Shown: positions 61,201-64,000 of the stretch, in pieces
Position numbering within the stretch: the stretch's first letter is position 1
How the letters are laid out: each line of letters opens with the position of its first letter
Notes under the pieces: model-generated
Told to the model about the DNA's origin: nothing
Databases searched by the model: none
Seen by the model: the letters and a program-made list of their open reading frames with translations, nothing else
From: Rhodoferax potami
GTDB lineage: Bacteria > Pseudomonadota > Gammaproteobacteria > Burkholderiales > Burkholderiaceae_C
Assembly (NCBI RefSeq): GCF_032193805.1
Contig: NZ_JAVBIK010000001.1
Coordinates: forward strand, 1,447,001 to 1,511,000
Length of the DNA stretch: 64,000 bases
Direction of reading: 5' to 3'
Program-made: the position numbers and the translations under genes

Positions 61201-62404
61201 TATCGGGGTTGTAGAACAAACGCTGGAACAGCGCCTGAACTGCGTCCTCTGTGGGCGGCTCGCCGGGACGCATCATGCGGTAGATAGCCACGCGTGCTGC
61301 GAACTCGTCTACCGTTTCATCGGTGCGCAGGGTTTGCGAAATGTAGGCGCCCTGGTCCAACTCGTTGGTGTAGATGCAAGCCAAGTCCTGAATACCTGCA
61401 GTGCGCAGTTTCTTCAGGAGTGCTTCTGTAAGCTCTTCGTTGGCCTTGGCCACGATTTCGCCGGTATCGCCGTCGACCACATTGCGCGCGACGACGCGGC
61501 CAATCAAAAAGTCTTCAGGGACGCTGATGTGTGTAGTGCCGGACTGTTCCAGTTCACGGGTGTGACGTGCTGTGACGCGCTTGTCCTTGGCAACAATGAC
61601 CTTGCCCGACTTATCTGTGATGTCAAAGCGTGCGACTTCGCCACGCAAGCGCTCAGCCACGAATTCCATTTGCGCGCCACTGTCCATCAAGCGGAAGTTG
61701 TCGTTCACAAAGAAGTTGGCGAGGATGGACTCATTGTTCAGACCGATGGCCTTGAGCAAGATCGTGACCGGCATTTTGCGGCGACGGTCCACACGGAAAT
61801 ACAGCAAGTCTTTGGGGTCAAATTCAAAGTCTAGCCAAGAACCACGGTACGGGATGATGCGCGCAGAGAACAGCAATTTGCCCGAGCTGTGGGTCTTGCC
61901 CTTGTCATGTTCGAAGAACACGCCAGGGGAACGATGTAACTGGGACACGATCACGCGCTCAGTACCGTTGATGATGAAAGAGCCCTTGCCAGTCATCAGG
62001 GGCACTTCGCCCATGTAGACCTCTTGCTCTTTGACTTCCTTGACCACCTTGTTCTGACCGGTCGAAGACTCGCGGTCATAAATGATCAGTTGCACTTTGG
62101 CACGAACCGCAGATGCATAGGTCAAGCCACGGGTCTGGCATTCACGAACGTCAAAAGCTGGCTTGGCCAAGTTGTACTCGAGGTACTTCATTTCCACGAA
62201 ACCGTTGTGCGAAACGATCGGGAAAGCAGCTTCGAAGGCAGCTTGCAAGCCCTCGGCGGTACGCTTTTTCGGTGTGATATCTGCTTGCAAGAACGCTGTG
62301 TAGGCGTCTTTTTGCATTTGCAGCAGGTAAGGGATCTCTAGCACGCTATCGCGACTACCGAAGTTTTTGCGAATTCGCTTGCGTTCTGTGTATGTGTAAG
62401 CCAT
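58292..62404 (-). CDS. rpoB: RNA polymerase beta subunit RpoB
   Basis: RpoB is the beta subunit of RNA polymerase. The 1370-residue protein has the typical start [20 protein letters not shown] and the rifampicin-cluster region [20 protein letters not shown] and [19 protein letters not shown] (standard, with no evident resistance substitution in this stretch). It ends with the core [20 protein letters not shown] and [23 protein letters not shown] 62404 has GGAG upstream. An upstream in-frame start at 62419 is unlikely. Confidence 0.98.
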   Translation of the reverse strand: MAYTYTERKRIRKNFGSRDSVLEIPYLLQMQKDAYTAFLQADITPKKRTAEGLQAAFEAAFPIVSHNGFVEMKYLEYNLAKPAFDVRECQTRGLTYASAVRAKVQLIIYDRESSTGQNKVVKEVKEQEVYMGEVPLMTGKGSFIINGTERVIVSQLHRSPGVFFEHDKGKTHSSGKLLFSARIIPYRGSWLDFEFDPKDLLYFRVDRRRKMPVTILLKAIGLNNESILANFFVNDNFRLMDSGAQMEFVAERLRGEVARFDITDKSGKVIVAKDKRVTARHTRELEQSGTTHISVPEDFLIGRVVARNVVDGDTGEIVAKANEELTEALLKKLRTAGIQDLACIYTNELDQGAYISQTLRTDETVDEFAARVAIYRMMRPGEPPTEDAVQALFQRLFYNPDTYDLSRVGRMKFNAKMGRTESTGPMVLTNEDILAVVKILVDLRNGRGDVDDIDHLGNRRVRCVGELAENQYRTGLARIEKAVKERLGQAEQEPLMPHDLINSKPISAALKEFFGASQLSQFMDQTNPLAEITHKRRVSALGPGGLTRERAGFEVRDVHVTHYGRVCPIETPEGPNIGLINSLALYARLNEYGFIETPYRRVVDSKVTNDIDYLSAIEEGKYVIAQANAALDKEGTLTGDLVSAREKGESILVSADRVQYMDVSPAQIVSVAASLVPFLEHDDANRALMGANMSRQAVPVLRPEKPMVGTGIERVAAVDSGTVVTATRGGIVDYVDATRVVIRVNDAEAQAGEVGVDIYNLIKYQRSNQNTNIHQRPIVKKGDKLAKGDVIADGASTDLGEIAIGQNMLVAFMPWNGYNFEDSILISERVVAEDRYTSIHIEELVVMARDTKLGAEEITRDIPNLSEQQLNRLDESGIIYVGAEVLPGDTLVGKVTPKGETTLTPEEKLLRAIFGEKASDVKDTSLRVDQGSSGTVIDVQVFTREGIQRDRRAQQIIDDELKRFRLDLNDQLRIVEADAFDRIEKLLTGKVANGGPQKLAKGTKLDKAYLTSVEKFHWFDIRPADEEVASQLESIKNSLEQTRHSFDLAFEEKRKKLTQGDELPAGVLKMVKVYIAVKRRLQPGDKMAGRHGNKGVVSKITPVEDMPYLADGTPVDIVLNPLGVPSRMNIGQVLEVHLGWAGKGLGQRIGDMLQREAASTEIRGFLEQVYNSTGRKEDLAQLTDSEVQDMAKELITGVPFASPVFDGATEKEIGDMLQLAYPDDVAKAKGLTATRTQAQLYDGRSGDAFERTTTVGYMHYLKLHHLVDDKMHARSTGPYSLVTQQPLGGKAQFGGQRFGEMEVWALEAYGASYVLQEMLTVKSDDVQGRTKVYENIVKGEHSIEAGMPESFNVLVKEIRSLGIDIELDRS

Positions 62405-62673
62405 TAGATCTCCGGGCAAAGGCTGAGGAATCCTGGGGGTCCTAGGCGACTGTCGCGTTGAGCATTCTCAACAGACTTGGCGATTGGCCACTACCAATCA
62501 TTGGCGGACGGTCACGCGTTGCACGCGACCCGTACCAAGGCATCTTCTGCAGTCGGATCAGAAGACACAGGAAAGGAGTTCGTCACTACTTTCCTGTGCA
62601 CACTAATACGGAGCCTACAAGCGGCAAAGGCTGGAGGCTCTTTTCGAACCTCCAGCCCATGCGAATCGGTCGA
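62405..62673 (-). promoter_or_regulatory. rplL-rpoB intergenic leader with attenuator-like hairpin
   Basis: The gap is 269 bases. A nine-base perfect stem GGCTGGAGG (62629-62637) with CCTCCAGCC (62649-62657) lies 16 bases beyond the rplL stop, as the rplL-rpoB attenuator does in enteric bacteria. There is only a short T run after it on the minus strand, so partial read-through is expected. The rest of the gap shows no ORF. Confidence 0.75.
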
Positions 62674-63048
62674 TTACTTGAGTTCGACCTTAGCGCCAGC
62701 TTCTTCCAGCTTCTTCTTAGCAGCGTCAGCGTCAGCCTTGGACACGCCTTCCTTGACTGCCTTAGGTGCGCCGTCAACCAGGTCCTTGGCTTCTTTCAAG
62801 CCCAGACCAGTGATTTCGCGCACTGCCTTGATGACGGACACTTTGTTCGCGCCAGCGTCTGTCAAGACAACGTTGAATTCAGTCTTCTCTTCTGCAGCAG
62901 CAGCGGCACCGCCACCAGCAGCAGCAGGAGCAGCCATAGCAGCAGCGCTCACACCAAATTTCTCTTCGATGGCTTTCACCAGGTCGTTGAGTTCCATGAC
63001 CGTCATGCTGTCCAGCGCGGTCAAAAATGCGTCTTTATCGAATGCCAT
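62674..63048 (-). CDS. rplL: 50S ribosomal protein L7/L12
   Basis: L7/L12 forms the stalk that recruits elongation factors. The 124-residue protein has the N-terminal dimerisation helix ([20 protein letters not shown]), an Ala/Gly hinge ([19 protein letters not shown]), and the C-terminal domain with [20 protein letters not shown] and EAGAKVELK. Length and hinge are standard. It follows rplJ. Confidence 0.97.
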   Translation of the reverse strand: MAFDKDAFLTALDSMTVMELNDLVKAIEEKFGVSAAAMAAPAAAGGGAAAAAEEKTEFNVVLTDAGANKVSVIKAVREITGLGLKEAKDLVDGAPKAVKEGVSKADADAAKKKLEEAGAKVELK

Positions 63049-63090
63049 TTTGATTTCCTAACAATATTGGTTACTACAGACAGGCAGCGA

Positions 63091-63618
63091 TTACGCTGCA
63101 GCTGCCTCTGCGGGGGCAGCTTCTGCTGCGCCAGCGCCACGCTGTTCCGCCAATGCCGACAACACACGTGCTGTACGGGAAATGGGGGACTGCATCAAGC
63201 CCAACAACTGAGCCAACAACACTTCCTTCGAAGGGATGCTTGCCAATTGCTTCACGCCGTTCACGTCCAGGGCCTTACCGCCGTACGCACCAGCACGGAT
63301 CACCAACTTGTCGTTGGTTTTCGCGAACTCGGCAACCACCTTAGCGGCAGCCACTGCGTCTTCGGAAAAGCCGTAGATCAGAGGACCGGTCATCTGGTCG
63401 GACACAATTTCAAACGCGCTGCCAGCAACGGCGCGGCGGGCCAAGGTGTTTTTCAACACACTCAGACTCACACCAGCGCTGCGTGCTGTGTTACGCAGTT
63501 TGGTCATGTCAGCGACCGTGATGCCACGGTATTCCGCGATCACGAGCGTTTGAGCTTTAGCGGCGAGGCCGGTCACATCACTGATGACCGCTTCTTTCTC
63601 ACTGCGATTCAGACTCAA
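63091..63618 (-). CDS. rplJ: 50S ribosomal protein L10
   Basis: L10 anchors the L7/L12 stalk to 23S rRNA and represses its own operon. The 175-residue protein starts [19 protein letters not shown] and has the conserved [18 protein letters not shown] and [20 protein letters not shown]. The start is TTG at 63618: a strong AAGGAG lies six bases upstream and no ATG or GTG with a suitable site is nearby. It precedes rplL by 42 bases. Confidence 0.96.
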   Translation of the reverse strand: MSLNRSEKEAVISDVTGLAAKAQTLVIAEYRGITVADMTKLRNTARSAGVSLSVLKNTLARRAVAGSAFEIVSDQMTGPLIYGFSEDAVAAAKVVAEFAKTNDKLVIRAGAYGGKALDVNGVKQLASIPSKEVLLAQLLGLMQSPISRTARVLSALAEQRGAGAAEAAPAEAAAA

Positions 63619-63844
63619 GGTCTACTCCTTTAAATGCACTTTGCAACTTACGCTGCTCATGCTCCACATTGCAGCGACCAACTGTTAACAGAACTCTCAT
63701 TCCATCTGCAGCGGGATCGCCATCTGCGTTGGCAAAAATTAAGTGCCTATGGCACACCAACGGTCTTGGATGGCCCGGTTGCACCTTAACAGCACCCCCG
63801 GCCCACCACATCGGATTGGCCCGAGGACCAACCCAAATTCACGA
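63619..63844 (-). promoter_or_regulatory. rplJ leader: L10 autoregulatory (ribosomal leader) region
   Basis: The 226-base gap between rplA and rplJ fits the place of the L10 leader that binds L10(L12)4 and controls translation. A clear small hairpin GTGCC, TAT, GGCAC lies at 63743-63755, and the ribosome site AAGGAG ends the leader. The exact L10 kink-turn was not resolved by eye, so the fold needs a covariance-model search. Confidence 0.6.
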
Positions 63845-64000
63845 TTACGCCGCGATAGACTGGATGTCGACGCGAACGCCAACGCCCATCGTGGAAGACA
63901 CCGCCACTTTACGCAGGTACAGACCCTTGCTAGATGCGGGCTTAGCTTTATTCAAAGCATCGACCAAAGCGGCCAAGTTACCTTGCAACTGGCCAGCTTC
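63845..64000 (-). CDS. rplA: 50S ribosomal protein L1, C-terminal end (start outside window)
   Basis: The last 51 residues of L1 are seen, with the conserved ending [20 protein letters not shown] then [20 protein letters not shown]. The reading frame is open to the window end. It is followed by rplJ, the usual L1-L10 order. Confidence 0.96.
   Translation of the reverse strand, partial: EAGQLQGNLAALVDALNKAKPASSKGLYLRKVAVSSTMGVGVRVDIQSIAA

Noticed and set aside
58841..61834. Long open frames opposite rpoB
   Set aside because: They are shadows of rpoB with the same biased composition and no ribosome sites or domains.
62405..62673. An extra small gene between rplL and rpoB
   Set aside because: Open frames here lack a ribosome site and similarity. 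The gap fits the known attenuator/leader region.
1..64000. CRISPR arrays, IS elements and prophage genes
   Set aside because: No spaced direct repeats, transposase or integrase motifs, or phage structural genes were found. The dispersed repeat is too short and irregular for an IS element.

Overview
The window is a 64-kb piece of a GC-rich betaproteobacterial chromosome. The most likely source is a member of the Comamonadaceae close to Rhodoferax or Curvibacter. This is inferred from the flagellar gene order (flhA-flhF-flhG-fliA, then flgNMA divergent from flgBCDEFGHIJKL), from the rsmB / DUF4390 / ntrY / response-regulator order, and from a dispersed short repeat with the core ATAGCTGCTTGCGCA. 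No phage, IS element or CRISPR array was seen.

Layout. 1-3515: end of flhA, then flhF, a P-loop-less flhG homologue and fliA, overlapping and on the plus strand, closed by a symmetric terminator. 3575-5150: flgN, flgM and flgA on the minus strand, with a sigma-28 promoter in front of flgM. 5326-17277: flgB to flgL and an HDOD-domain gene, a twelve-gene plus-strand run for the rod, hook and hook-filament junction. 17360-18937: a methyl-accepting chemotaxis protein. 19023-28272: a MocR-type regulator divergent from a nine-gene run of four amino-acid-exporter-like proteins, three PLP or GST enzymes and two tandem PhzF-family enzymes. This is the main accessory-looking block. 28398-33340: a phosphatase, an ammonium transporter broken by a one-base frameshift behind a sigma-54 promoter, two small genes of unknown function, a CapA-like protein and a creatininase-family protein. 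33350-38257: an orphan sensor kinase, a DsbD-type reductase and a CoA-binding protein. 38363-42037: hemE and priA, separated by a 372-base AT-rich gap with DnaA-box-like sites and a 16-base inverted repeat. 42075-47591: small membrane or exported proteins, an AEC transporter, rep helicase and an OMPLA-type phospholipase. 47598-53958 (minus): a hypothetical gene, tRNA-Phe, a short NtrX-like regulator, NtrY-like kinase, DUF4390, rsmB and a LemA-like membrane protein. 54046-64000 (minus): rpoC, rpoB, rplL, rplJ and the end of rplA.

How it fits together. FliA made from the first operon is expected to read the flgM promoter, and FlgM in turn inhibits FliA. FlgN is the chaperone for FlgK and FlgL, which are encoded at the end of the flgB operon. 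The right end is the standard ribosomal protein / RNA polymerase operon, with its L10 leader and rplL-rpoB hairpin. The most interesting unexplained items are the MocR-linked exporter operon and the short dispersed repeat. Copies of the repeat lie inside reading frames, where they encode a signal-peptide core, a membrane segment, two stop codons, and the same spot in both PhzF paralogues.
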